Shown: piece by piece, positions 25,481 to 34,624 of the stretch | Layout of the letters: each line of letters opens with the position of its first letter | Position numbering within the stretch: the stretch's first letter is position 1 | From: Bacteroidota bacterium | Lineage (GTDB): Bacteria > Bacteroidota > Bacteroidia > Bacteroidales > Porphyromonadaceae | Length of the DNA: 64,000 bases | Direction: 5' to 3' | NCBI GenBank assembly: GCA_023389855.1 | Contig: JAEWDZ010000004.1 | Coordinates: forward strand, 558,001-622,000 | Program-made: the position numbers and the translations under genes | The notes under the pieces: model-generated | Seen by the model: only the letters and a program-made list of their open reading frames with translations | Databases searched by the model: none | Told to the model about the DNA's origin: nothing

Positions 25481-27229
25481 ATGGATTACAACCTACTGGA
25501 ACTAAGCGATCAAGAGATTGCTCGTCGTCATAGCCTTGCAGAAATAAGAAACATGGGCTTCGATCCCTATCCCGCAGCACTTTATCCTGTTACGGCTTAC
25601 GCCAAAGACATCAAAGATAATTTTAGCGATGAAACGCAAACGAAGGAAAAAGTATGTATAGCGGGGCGCATCATGGGCAGACGCATCATGGGCAAAGCCT
25701 CGTTTATTGAGCTGGAAGACAGCACCGGTAGAATACAAGTTTACATAACACGCGATGACCTCTGCCCCGGGGAAGATAAGTCGCTTTACAGTGATCTTTT
25801 CAAAAAGTATACCGATATTGGCGATTTCATAGGTATTGAAGGCTTTGTTTTTCGTACCATGATGGGCGAGGTGAGCGTTCATGCCGAAAAAATGGTCATG
25901 CTCAGCAAGGCCCTTCGCCCGCTTCCTATCGTCAAAAGTAAAGATGGGCAGCAATTTGACACGTTCTCCGAGGCTGAACAACGCTACCGCCACCGCTATG
26001 TGGATCTGCTGGTGAACCCCGAAGTAAAAGAGATCTTCAAGAAAAGAAGTCGCATCATATCGACTATGCGACAGATTTTCGACCAAGCGGGCTACTTGGA
26101 GGTGGAGACACCTATCTTGCAGGCCATTCCTGGAGGAGCTGCAGCACGCCCATTCATCACGCACCACAATACCTTAGATATTCCCCTATACCTACGCATT
26201 GCCAATGAACTCTACCTCAAACGCCTCATTGTAGGTGGCTTCGAAGGGGTATACGAGTTTGCCAAAAACTTCCGCAATGAAGGCATGGACCGTACCCACA
26301 ACCCGGAGTTTACCTGCGTAGAGCTTTATGTAGCCTACAAAGATTACTACTGGATGATGGAGTTCATAGAGCAGCTTTTCGAGAAGGTATGCATGCAAGT
26401 ATTGGGTACCACAAAAGTCACGATTGGTGGTAAAGAGATCGACTTTAAAGCCCCTTACAAGCGACTCTCTATCATGGATGCCATACAGCAATACACAGGC
26501 TACGATATCAGTGGAATGGACGAAGAACAACTTCGTGAGGTATGCCGAAAGCTGAATATCGAAGAGGACGAAACGATGGGCAAAGGGAAACTAATCGACG
26601 AAATATTCGGAGAGACTTGCGAAAAACATCTTGTGCAGCCCACCTTCATCATCGATTACCCGAAAGAAATGTCCCCCCTCACCAAAGAACACCGTAGCAA
26701 CCCGCTTCTTACCGAGCGTTTCGAACTGATGGTCAATGGCAAAGAGCTAGCCAATGCTTACAGCGAATTAAATGACCCTATCGATCAGCGCAAACGCTTC
26801 GAAGACCAGCTACGCCTTTGCCAAAAGGGTGATGATGAAGCCATGTTTATCGATCAAGACTTTTTGGAAGCCCTCGAGTATGGCATGCCACCAACCAGTG
26901 GTGTCGGTATCGGCATCGACCGCTTGGTGATGATGCTCACCGGCCAAGAAAGTATTCAAGAAGTCCTTTTATTCCCGCAAATGAAGCCCCTCCCCGTGGC
27001 AAAGAGAGATCCTCGAGAAAAATTCGCTGAAGCTGGGATCAGCGACCCCATAGCAGCATTGCTGCAAAAAGCAGGGTATCTCACGCTGGCATCATTAGGC
27101 GAAAGTAAGCCCCAAAAAGTGCTGCAAGCGATTGTGGAAATCAACAAAAAATATAAGACCGAAATCCCTATGCCCTCTATCGACACCGTTGCCGAATGGT
27201 GTAAAGCTCAGGGATGGAAAGAAGCCTAA
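25481..27229 (+). CDS. lysS: lysyl-tRNA synthetase, class II
   Basis: A 582-residue class II synthetase charging tRNA-Lys. It has an N-terminal OB-fold anticodon domain (about 50-150; VCIAGRIMGRRIMGK), then motif 1, motif 2 (FRNEGMDRTHNPEFTCVE) and motif 3 (GVGIGIDRLVMMLTG). The last 75 residues (after LLFPQMKP) extend beyond the usual bacterial end, as in other Bacteroidota. The frame is open upstream to a TTG at 25439, but the ATG at 25481 (MDYNLLELSDQE) fits the family. First gene of a run with gpsA, pgi and others. Confidence 0.97.
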   Translation: MDYNLLELSDQEIARRHSLAEIRNMGFDPYPAALYPVTAYAKDIKDNFSDETQTKEKVCIAGRIMGRRIMGKASFIELEDSTGRIQVYITRDDLCPGEDKSLYSDLFKKYTDIGDFIGIEGFVFRTMMGEVSVHAEKMVMLSKALRPLPIVKSKDGQQFDTFSEAEQRYRHRYVDLLVNPEVKEIFKKRSRIISTMRQIFDQAGYLEVETPILQAIPGGAAARPFITHHNTLDIPLYLRIANELYLKRLIVGGFEGVYEFAKNFRNEGMDRTHNPEFTCVELYVAYKDYYWMMEFIEQLFEKVCMQVLGTTKVTIGGKEIDFKAPYKRLSIMDAIQQYTGYDISGMDEEQLREVCRKLNIEEDETMGKGKLIDEIFGETCEKHLVQPTFIIDYPKEMSPLTKEHRSNPLLTERFELMVNGKELANAYSELNDPIDQRKRFEDQLRLCQKGDDEAMFIDQDFLEALEYGMPPTSGVGIGIDRLVMMLTGQESIQEVLLFPQMKPLPVAKRDPREKFAEAGISDPIAALLQKAGYLTLASLGESKPQKVLQAIVEINKKYKTEIPMPSIDTVAEWCKAQGWKEA

Positions 27230-27263
27230 AGAGTTTTTCTTTCGGATTAACATCGAATAAACT

Positions 27264-28268
27264 ATGCAGCCGATCGGAAAAGTAGGTATATTAGGAGGTG
27301 GTAGCTGGGCTACAGCGATGGCCAAAATTGTACTGAGTACGCAAGATCGTATCAGTTGGTTTCTACGCCGAAAAGACCAAGTAGCCGCTTTTATCGAGAC
27401 AGGCTATAATCCCGACTACCTACGACAGGTCCACTTCGATACCTCCAAAATCGATTTTTTCCACGAATCGCAAATAAACAACTTTTTCCGTTCTTGCGAT
27501 ACGATCCTATTGGTGACCCCCTCGCCCTACTTCAAGGGGTATATGCGTAAAGTGAAAAAATCCTCTCTGCGCAACAAGTTGATACTCAACGCCATCAAAG
27601 GGATTGTACCCGATGAAAACACCCTCATTACAGACTATCTGCAAGAAGAGTTTGAGGTTCCCAAAAAACTAGTAGGTGTAGTCAGTGGTCCCAGCCATGC
27701 CGAAGAAGTAGCCAAAGAAAGATACACGTACCTCACAGTCACCTGCTATTTTCGTAATCAGGCCGAAGAATTTGCCAAAGTTCTTCGCAACGACTATGTT
27801 CGCTGCGTGACCAGCGTAGATATCGTAGGGGTACAGTATGCCTCCGTCTTGAAAAATATATATGCCATAGCTTCGGGGATATGCGATGGCCTTCAGTACG
27901 GCGACAATTTCCAGTCAGTACTCGTATCGAATGCCATAGCCGAAATGAACAATTTCGTCAATGCTGTCCACCTTATCGATCGCAATATCACCGATTCCGT
28001 TTATTTAGGTGATCTGCTGGTTACGGCCTATTCGCAGCACAGCCGCAATCGCACCTTTGGCACACTTATAGGCAAAGGCTATAGCGTAAAAAATGCTCAA
28101 CTCGATATGGAGATGATCGCCGAGGGATACTACGGTGCAAAGTGCATTCACGAGCTCAACGCCCAGTATGGGATGAATATGCCTATTGCCGATACTATTT
28201 ATCGTATATTATACGAAAAAGCCCCCACCAGTGAGGCTATTAACTCTTTAGCTAAACAATTTAAATAA
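27264..28268 (+). CDS. gpsA: glycerol-3-phosphate dehydrogenase [NAD(P)+]
   Basis: A 334-residue enzyme reducing dihydroxyacetone phosphate to sn-glycerol 3-phosphate for phospholipid synthesis. NAD-binding motif ILGGGSWATAMAKI at the N-terminus; family landmarks KGIVPDENTLITDYL, VVSGPSHAEEVA with the usual catalytic region, and LKNIYAIASGICDGLQYGDN. It starts 34 bases after lysS, and pgi follows after four bases, so all three are probably cotranscribed. Confidence 0.96.
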   Translation: MQPIGKVGILGGGSWATAMAKIVLSTQDRISWFLRRKDQVAAFIETGYNPDYLRQVHFDTSKIDFFHESQINNFFRSCDTILLVTPSPYFKGYMRKVKKSSLRNKLILNAIKGIVPDENTLITDYLQEEFEVPKKLVGVVSGPSHAEEVAKERYTYLTVTCYFRNQAEEFAKVLRNDYVRCVTSVDIVGVQYASVLKNIYAIASGICDGLQYGDNFQSVLVSNAIAEMNNFVNAVHLIDRNITDSVYLGDLLVTAYSQHSRNRTFGTLIGKGYSVKNAQLDMEMIAEGYYGAKCIHELNAQYGMNMPIADTIYRILYEKAPTSEAINSLAKQFK

Positions 28269-28272
28269 ATCC

Positions 28273-29610
28273 ATGCAGCCATCTTTAGTGCATGTAGACC
28301 TTTCCAAAGCAGGTGTAACACTGGATGCCGGTCTTCAGAAAAAGGCCTCTTCTCACTTGTATGAGATGTTGAATACACCTCATATTGAAAAAGATATGAT
28401 GGGGTGGGTAACACTCCCCTCAGAATTACTCGCACAAAAGAATGAGGGAGAGCTTTATTCCCAGATACTGAAAGAGGCAAATCGCCTTGCTGCTTGCTGT
28501 GATTATATCGTATGCATAGGAATAGGCGGTAGCTTTCTAGGTGCTAAATCTGTCATAGATGCCTTAAGCAATCCCTTTACAGGGCAGATACGCGGGCATA
28601 AAGGACCGCAACTGCTATTTGCAGGTTACAGCCTCAGTACGGCATATCATCAAGCGCTTATCGATTTTCTTGAGGAAAAAAGCTTTGGCATCGTAGCCAT
28701 CTCCAAAAGTGGTACTACCATCGAACCCTCTCTCTGCTTCCGCATCCTGCGCGAACGCCTACTGCAACGCTACGATGAAGAGACGGCAAAACAACGCATT
28801 TGTATCATCACAGATCCCCTCCAAGGCGGGTTGCATGACCTAGCGCGAGCTCATGGATATCCGCTTTTGCCCGTCCCCAACAATACGGGTGGGCGCTTTT
28901 CAGTGCTATCTGCTGTGGGCGTACTCCCAATGGCACTGGCAGGCGTAGACACTCATGCACTGCTTCTCGGTGCTGAGGCCATGAGACTAGAGTTACTACA
29001 AGCATGCCAAGAAGAGACGCTACCTAATGCGGTAGCCTATGCGCTAGCTCGCTATGCCTTATACCAGCAGCAGGGTAAAAAGATCGAGCTACTCACTACC
29101 TTCGAGACAGAACTACACTGTGTACAGCTATGGTGGCAACAGCTATTTGCCGAAAGTGAAGGCAAAGAAAAAAAGGGACTCTACCCTGCCATGGCCCTCT
29201 GCTCTCAAGATCTCCACTCCACGGGGCAATGGATACAAGAGGGCGATCCGTGTCTTTTCGAGACCTTCCTTACCGTACGCACGCCTGTTGCCAATAAACT
29301 CCCGGCTGCAGGAAGCTCTCCCTTAGGCGATAAGCTGGACTTGCTCATGGATAAAACGCTTGACCAGGTCAATAAGGCTGCCGAAAAAGGAACGCTACAA
29401 GCTCACCACCAAGGAGGTATCCCCATCATTACGCTTACTATCGACGAAATAAATGAGTATACCCTCGGTGCACTGCTGTACTTCTTTGAAATGGCAGTAG
29501 CCATCTCCGCAAAGTTGCTTGCGGTAAATCCTTTCGACCAGCCGGGTGTCGAGGCGTATAAGCACTACATGCTCCAACATTTGGGGCATCTGCACGAAGA
29601 CAAACTATAA
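28273..29610 (+). CDS. pgi: glucose-6-phosphate isomerase
   Basis: A 445-residue isomerase of the shorter Bacillus-type class, interconverting glucose 6-phosphate and fructose 6-phosphate. Landmarks: IGIGGSFLGAKSVIDAL, the phosphate loop AISKSGTTIEP, the NTGGRFSVLSAVGVLPMA signature, and the catalytic HSTGQW and PFDQPGVEAYK near the end. It lies four bases after gpsA and 14 bases before a DUF4290 gene. Confidence 0.97.
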   Translation: MQPSLVHVDLSKAGVTLDAGLQKKASSHLYEMLNTPHIEKDMMGWVTLPSELLAQKNEGELYSQILKEANRLAACCDYIVCIGIGGSFLGAKSVIDALSNPFTGQIRGHKGPQLLFAGYSLSTAYHQALIDFLEEKSFGIVAISKSGTTIEPSLCFRILRERLLQRYDEETAKQRICIITDPLQGGLHDLARAHGYPLLPVPNNTGGRFSVLSAVGVLPMALAGVDTHALLLGAEAMRLELLQACQEETLPNAVAYALARYALYQQQGKKIELLTTFETELHCVQLWWQQLFAESEGKEKKGLYPAMALCSQDLHSTGQWIQEGDPCLFETFLTVRTPVANKLPAAGSSPLGDKLDLLMDKTLDQVNKAAEKGTLQAHHQGGIPIITLTIDEINEYTLGALLYFFEMAVAISAKLLAVNPFDQPGVEAYKHYMLQHLGHLHEDKL

Positions 29611-29624
29611 ACCATACAGCCACT

Positions 29625-30206
29625 ATGCAATACAATACCAAACAAGAAAAACCCATCGTGCCCGACTATGGTCGGAATATTCAGAAAATGGTGGAGCACT
29701 GTAAGACTATCAGATCCAGAAAGGAACGGCAGCAGTGCGCCAATGAGATCGTGGCTGTAATGGAAAAGCTTTTTCCCAGCCCCGAAGAAAATAGCGGTCC
29801 AAGTCCTATACATTGGAATAGACTTGCTGAAATGGCGCAGTACCAACTCGATATCGACTACCCTGTTGAGATCGTTCCCAAAGAGAAAATACTCTCTCGC
29901 CCCAACCATGTAGAGTATCCTTCGCAAGATATCATTTATCGCCACTACGGACACGTAATACAAGATCTTATACACTATGCCTCCGGGCTACCCGATGGCG
30001 AAGAAAAAGAGCGGTTGCAACTTCTTATCGCCAACCGTATGAAAAGCTCTTTCCTCTCATGGAATCGCAGGCATGTAACCGATGATCTTATTTTTAAAGA
30101 TCTTAAAGCGTTGTCTGGAGGGCTTATTTCGCTGAGTAGTGACAAATGCACTCTGCAAGATTTCTCTGCTCACGGCAAAGAAACCAAGGGAAAGAAAAAG
30201 AAATAA
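29625..30206 (+). CDS. DUF4290 domain protein
   Basis: A 193-residue soluble protein starting MQYNTKQEKPIVPDYGRNIQ, with MVEHCKTIRSRKERQQCANEI and MEKLFP, the recognisable beginning of DUF4290, a family confined to Bacteroidota. It ends in a Lys-rich tail (KETKGKKKK). Function unknown. In this group it often sits beside murA, as here (36 bases upstream), so a link to cell-wall synthesis or replication is possible but is inference only. Confidence 0.88.
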   Translation: MQYNTKQEKPIVPDYGRNIQKMVEHCKTIRSRKERQQCANEIVAVMEKLFPSPEENSGPSPIHWNRLAEMAQYQLDIDYPVEIVPKEKILSRPNHVEYPSQDIIYRHYGHVIQDLIHYASGLPDGEEKERLQLLIANRMKSSFLSWNRRHVTDDLIFKDLKALSGGLISLSSDKCTLQDFSAHGKETKGKKKK

Positions 30207-30242
30207 TACGCTTGTATCGCTCATCCATACCTCTTTTCGCTT

Positions 30243-31550
30243 ATGGCATCTTTTATCATTGAAGGCGGGCATCGCTTGAAAGGGTCCATCCAACCTCAAG
30301 GAGCTAAAAACGAAGCGTTGCAGATCATCGCAGCAACTCTACTAACAAAAGAAAAGGTCACCATCTCCAACATCCCTGAGATATTGGATATCCTCAATCT
30401 TATACGATTGGTAGAGGAGCTAGGCGTGAAGGTCTCTCGCCTAGCACCCGGGGAATACAGCTTTCAAGCCGATGAAATCAACATGGATTTCGTGAGGAGC
30501 GGTGAGTATATCAAAAAAAGTGCAGCCCTGCGAGGCTCTGTATTGCTGGTAGGTCCTCTCGTAGGCCGCTGTGGCTATGCCATCTTCCCCAAGCCAGGAG
30601 GCGACAAAATAGGACGACGACGGATAGATACTCACCTTGTAGGTCTCATGCACCTGGGGGCGAAATGCACTTACGATAGTCAGACCTTCTGCTACGAAAT
30701 AGACGGAAAGCATCGAAAAGGCTGCTACATGCTTCTCGAAGAAGCCTCCGTCACCGGTACGGCTAATATCATTATGACGGCCGTACTGACCCCTGGCAAA
30801 ACAACTATTTTCAATGCCGCCTGTGAACCATACCTTGTACAACTCTGTAAAATGCTAGTGGCCATGGGGGCTAATATTCAGGGTATCGGCTCCAACCTTT
30901 TGACCATAGAAGGTGTAGACCAACTCCACGGCTGCAGCCACCGTGTATTGCCCGACATGATCGAAGTAGGCAGTTTTATCGGCTTAGCGGCCATGACACA
31001 AAGCGACCTTACGATCAGCAATTTAAGTCTTCCCGACTTGGGTATCATACCGGCCTCTTTTGAGAAGTTGGGGATCACACTCGAAAAAGGCAACGACTAT
31101 CTGCGTATCCCCGCCATGGACCACTATGAAATCGATACCTATATGGATGGTTCTATCCTCACGGTAGCCGATGCTCCATGGCCAGGCTTAACGCCCGACT
31201 TGTTAAGTGTATTTCTAGTGACAGCGACCCAAGCAAAAGGCAGTGTACTCATCCATCAAAAGATGTTCGAGAGTCGTCTTTTCTTTGTAGATAACCTTAT
31301 CAACATGGGGGCACAGATCATTCTCTGCGATCCTCATAGAGCGGTAGTAATAGGTGCAGACAGACGCTACGCCTTCAAGTCGGCAAACCTTGTTTCACCA
31401 GATATACGTGCAGGTATTGCACTACTTATTGCGGCCATGAGCGCACAGGGAAAAAGTCGTATAGACAACATTGACCAAATAGATCGTGGTTACGAACGTA
31501 TCGATGAAAGACTCAATGCCTTAGGAGCGCACATCGAACGCATAGCATAA
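30243..31550 (+). CDS. murA: UDP-N-acetylglucosamine 1-carboxyvinyltransferase (MurA), Asp at the catalytic Cys position
   Basis: A 435-residue EPSP-synthase-fold enzyme making the first committed precursor of peptidoglycan from UDP-GlcNAc and phosphoenolpyruvate. Start pattern SFIIEGGHRLKGSIQPQGAKNEALQIIAA; the flexible loop reads KPGGDKIGRRRIDTHLVGL. Where E. coli-type MurA has PGGCxIG, with the Cys115 targeted by fosfomycin, this protein has PGGDKIG (Asp121). Asp at this site keeps activity and is known to give fosfomycin resistance in other bacteria. Downstream come rimM (19 bases) and dxr. Confidence 0.95.
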   Translation: MASFIIEGGHRLKGSIQPQGAKNEALQIIAATLLTKEKVTISNIPEILDILNLIRLVEELGVKVSRLAPGEYSFQADEINMDFVRSGEYIKKSAALRGSVLLVGPLVGRCGYAIFPKPGGDKIGRRRIDTHLVGLMHLGAKCTYDSQTFCYEIDGKHRKGCYMLLEEASVTGTANIIMTAVLTPGKTTIFNAACEPYLVQLCKMLVAMGANIQGIGSNLLTIEGVDQLHGCSHRVLPDMIEVGSFIGLAAMTQSDLTISNLSLPDLGIIPASFEKLGITLEKGNDYLRIPAMDHYEIDTYMDGSILTVADAPWPGLTPDLLSVFLVTATQAKGSVLIHQKMFESRLFFVDNLINMGAQIILCDPHRAVVIGADRRYAFKSANLVSPDIRAGIALLIAAMSAQGKSRIDNIDQIDRGYERIDERLNALGAHIERIA

Positions 31551-31569
31551 ACCGGATCTCTACATACTT

Positions 31570-32100
31570 ATGCAAAAAAGCGATCTTATAGCCATCGGCC
31601 AATTGGGCAAGACGCACGGCGTAGAAGGAGAAATATCGGCTCGTATCACGATCGAGGGAGCGGACTTTCTATCGATCTATCGACAGCATACACCGCTCTT
31701 TATCTTTATTGACCTCGATGGGCTCCCTGTACCGTTCTGCATCGAGGATCTTAGGACCAAAGGAGACGACCTTTTCCTCCTTAGACTGCGTCATATCATT
31801 ACCAAAGAGGAGGCTCAAAAACTAGTCAATGCCCCTATCTTCATAGAAAGCAAGTACCTTCCGGAGGAAGTCTCCTTCACGCCTCAGCATTTTGTAGGTT
31901 TTGAGGTGCGGGACCAACACGAAAGACCCATAGGTACGATTACCCGTGTAGACGATACGACGATGAATATCCTCTTTTATGTAGAAAAAGAGGACGCTTC
32001 GAGCATACTACTCCCCGTTGCCGACGAGCTACTATGCTACGTCGATGCCGAAAAAAAAATTATTGCACTCACTATCCCTGAAGGACTCTTAGAGGTATGA
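31570..32100 (+). CDS. rimM: 16S rRNA maturation factor RimM
   Basis: A 176-residue protein with a RimM N-terminal barrel (LIAIGQLGKTHGVEGEISARI) and a PRC-barrel C-terminal half (HFVGFEVRDQHERPIGTI). It binds S19 and helps mature the 30S head. Length is normal for the family. Its stop overlaps the start of dxr by four bases (ATGA), so the two are translationally coupled. Confidence 0.93.
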   Translation: MQKSDLIAIGQLGKTHGVEGEISARITIEGADFLSIYRQHTPLFIFIDLDGLPVPFCIEDLRTKGDDLFLLRLRHIITKEEAQKLVNAPIFIESKYLPEEVSFTPQHFVGFEVRDQHERPIGTITRVDDTTMNILFYVEKEDASSILLPVADELLCYVDAEKKIIALTIPEGLLEV

Positions 32101-33251
32101 CACGTATAGCATTGTTAGGAGCTACGGGCAGCATAGGCACGCAAACACTCGAAATTATACGCCTCCACCGTGAGCAATTGGAAGTGGTGGCTCTGACTGC
32201 TCAAAGCAATGTGGAAAAACTTATTGCACTCTGTGCGGAGTTCTCTCCGCGTATCGCTGTGATTGCCGATAAGCAATACTATCCTCAACTCAAGGATGCC
32301 CTAAAAGGTACAAATACCCAAGCCTGCTGTGCAGAGGAGGGACTGCTCGAGGCGGCCACAATGCCAGAGGCCGATCTAGTACTATCCTCTCTCGTCGGCT
32401 TTGCAGGTTTCTTACCGACTCTAAAAGCCATCGAACAGGGAAAAACTATCGCCCTCGCCAACAAAGAAGTATTAGTAGCCGGCGGTGAATGTATCACTGC
32501 AGCCGCCCATAAGCATGGCGCAAGACTAATCCCGGTAGATAGTGAACACAGTGCTATATACCAATGCCTTTTAGGCGAAACAAGCCCTGTAGAGAAGATC
32601 TGGCTAACGGCATCAGGAGGTCCTTTTCTGCATAAAAGTCGAGAAGAGATGGCATCCGTAACACCGGAGAAAGCCCTCAATCACCCACGATGGTTGATGG
32701 GCCCTAAGGTCACGATCGACAGCTCAACCTTGGCCAATAAAGGTTTTGAGGCGATCGAAGCCCACTATCTTTTCGGTGTCCCCATGACACAAATACAGGT
32801 GGTTGTACACCCCGAAAGCATCGTGCATTCCATGGTAGAGTTTTGTGATGGCAGTGTGAAAGCCCAACTATCGCTCCCCGATATGCGCCTGCCTATAAGC
32901 CTGGCATTAGGTGTAGGCAAGCGACTCCCCAACGCTTTTCCCAGACTCAACTTCTTTGATCAGACACTTCATTTTCTTGCGCCCGATTTCGACAAATTTC
33001 CATTGCTTAGGTTTGCCTATGAAGCAATGGAGCAAGGCGGCAATACCCCCGCCATACTTAACGCTGCCGATAGTGTAGCCGTGGAGGCGTTTCTTAGGAA
33101 ACAAATCCCGTTTACAGCTATTCCCGAGATCGCCAAAGAGATGCTCTCGCGAAGCTACTATTCGGCAGACGCCTCCATGGTCTCTATCCTGGAGACGGAT
33201 CGCCTCGTATGCGAAGCATGCCGAAGATACATCTTCGAAAAGTACCGCTAA
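32097..33251 (+). CDS. dxr: 1-deoxy-D-xylulose-5-phosphate reductoisomerase
   Basis: A 384-residue NADPH enzyme of the MEP isoprenoid pathway. NADP motif LLGATGSIGTQTLEII at the N-terminus; metal and substrate sites in PVDSEHSAIYQCL and LTASGGPF; HPRWLMGPKVTIDSSTLANKG and the C-terminal helical domain complete the fold. It is the target of fosmidomycin. It is coupled to rimM by a four-base overlap and appears to be the last gene of the lysS-to-dxr run. Confidence 0.96.
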   Translation: MTRIALLGATGSIGTQTLEIIRLHREQLEVVALTAQSNVEKLIALCAEFSPRIAVIADKQYYPQLKDALKGTNTQACCAEEGLLEAATMPEADLVLSSLVGFAGFLPTLKAIEQGKTIALANKEVLVAGGECITAAAHKHGARLIPVDSEHSAIYQCLLGETSPVEKIWLTASGGPFLHKSREEMASVTPEKALNHPRWLMGPKVTIDSSTLANKGFEAIEAHYLFGVPMTQIQVVVHPESIVHSMVEFCDGSVKAQLSLPDMRLPISLALGVGKRLPNAFPRLNFFDQTLHFLAPDFDKFPLLRFAYEAMEQGGNTPAILNAADSVAVEAFLRKQIPFTAIPEIAKEMLSRSYYSADASMVSILETDRLVCEACRRYIFEKYR

Positions 33252-33416
33252 TAGCCCCTTTTCACGCTACCCAAAAAGACGTAAAAGGTAAAGATAAAAG
33301 GAAAAGTAAGCGGTATCCATCGGTGCCGACATATGCTTTTTCATCTTACTTATCAACTCCCAAAAAGCCCTGATATTTTATCCAATTTATACGCTAATTT
33401 ATATCCAATAATTTAG

Positions 33417-33424
33417 TATCTTTG
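33417..33424 (+). promoter_or_regulatory. -7 element of ilvE
   Basis: TATCTTTG, 46 bases before the ATG at 33471. No TTG at the usual distance upstream. Confidence 0.55.
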
Positions 33425-33470
33425 TAGTGAATTATAAATACAACCGCTTAAAACATTAGTTTAAGAGAAT

Positions 33471-34490
33471 ATGACACAAATTGATTGGGCCTCCTTGGGC
33501 TTTGGTTACTTCAAAACAAACTGCAACGTACGTTGCTATTATCGTGATGGTAAATGGGGTGAAATAGAAATTTCAGAAGATGAAAACATCACTATGCACA
33601 TGGGTGCGACCTGTCTGCACTACGGCCAAGAATGCTTCGAAGGATTAAAAGCTTTCCGTGGTAAAGATGGCAAAATACGCGTTTTCCGTATGGACGAAAA
33701 CGCTAAGCGCCTTATACGTTCTGCAGAAGGTGTAGGCATGGCCCCCGTACCTCAGGAACTTTTCGAAGAAATGGTAAAAAAGGTGGTCCTGCTAAATAAA
33801 GATTTCGTACCTCCCTACGAAAGCGGCGCCTCTCTCTATATCCGCCCACTACTCATAGGATTGGGAGCGCAAGTAGGTGTAAAGCCCGCAAATGAATATC
33901 TCTTTATCATATTTGTATGCCCTGTAGGCCCCTACTTCAAAGAAGGATTCAAGCCCACTCCTATGTGTATCCTCCGTGGCTACGACCGTGCAGCTCCCCT
34001 GGGTACAGGTACGCTCAAGGTCGGGGGCAACTATGCTGCAGGTATGATACCTACGGTTATTTCCCACGACAAAGGCTACTCGGCATGTATCTTCCTCGAT
34101 GCGAAAGAGAAAAAGTATATCGACGAGTGCGGCCCAGCCAACTTCTTCGGGATCAAAGACAATACCTACATTACTCCTGAGTCTACCTCTATCCTGCCCA
34201 GTATCACCAATAAGAGCCTTATACAGCTAGCTCAAGACATGGGAATGAAAGTAGAACGCCGCCAGGTAGCCGAAGAGGAATTGGCGACTTTCGAAGAGGC
34301 CGGAGCCTGTGGTACAGCTGCCGTGATCAGCCCCATACTGCGTGTGGATGACCTCGACGAAAACAAGAGCTATGTAATCTCTAAAGATGGCAAGCCAGGC
34401 CCCATCAGCGAAAAACTATACAAGAAACTTCGCGCCATCCAATATGGTGAAGAAGAGGATGTACATGGCTGGAATACCATCATAGAATAA
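33471..34490 (+). CDS. ilvE: branched-chain amino acid aminotransferase
   Basis: A 339-residue class IV (fold type IV) PLP aminotransferase. Landmarks: HYGQECFEGLKAFRG near residue 50, RPLLIGLGAQVG, the Lys region LKVGGNYAAGM, and EEAGACGTAAVISPI near the C-terminus. It carries out the last step of Leu, Ile and Val synthesis and the first of their breakdown. Own promoter at 33417-33424 and terminator at 34543-34595, so probably monocistronic. Confidence 0.95.
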   Translation: MTQIDWASLGFGYFKTNCNVRCYYRDGKWGEIEISEDENITMHMGATCLHYGQECFEGLKAFRGKDGKIRVFRMDENAKRLIRSAEGVGMAPVPQELFEEMVKKVVLLNKDFVPPYESGASLYIRPLLIGLGAQVGVKPANEYLFIIFVCPVGPYFKEGFKPTPMCILRGYDRAAPLGTGTLKVGGNYAAGMIPTVISHDKGYSACIFLDAKEKKYIDECGPANFFGIKDNTYITPESTSILPSITNKSLIQLAQDMGMKVERRQVAEEELATFEEAGACGTAAVISPILRVDDLDENKSYVISKDGKPGPISEKLYKKLRAIQYGEEEDVHGWNTIIE

Positions 34491-34542
34491 AAATCCCTAC
34501 AAGGACCTCCCCATAAAGCAAGAGCCTTGTGGTGTGACCTTT

Positions 34543-34595
34543 AAGAGGAGCCTCCCTTACTGCCTATCAATGCTGGGAAGCTCCTCTTCTTTTTA
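34543..34595 (+). terminator. terminator after ilvE
   Basis: AAGAGGAGC (34543-34551) pairs with GCTCCTCTT (34580-34588), with extra pairing inside (CTCCC/GGGA), then a T-rich tail. It lies 30 bases before phoH. Confidence 0.8.
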
Positions 34596-34624
34596 TCAGC
34601 GCAATAAGTATTATTTTTTCTTCA

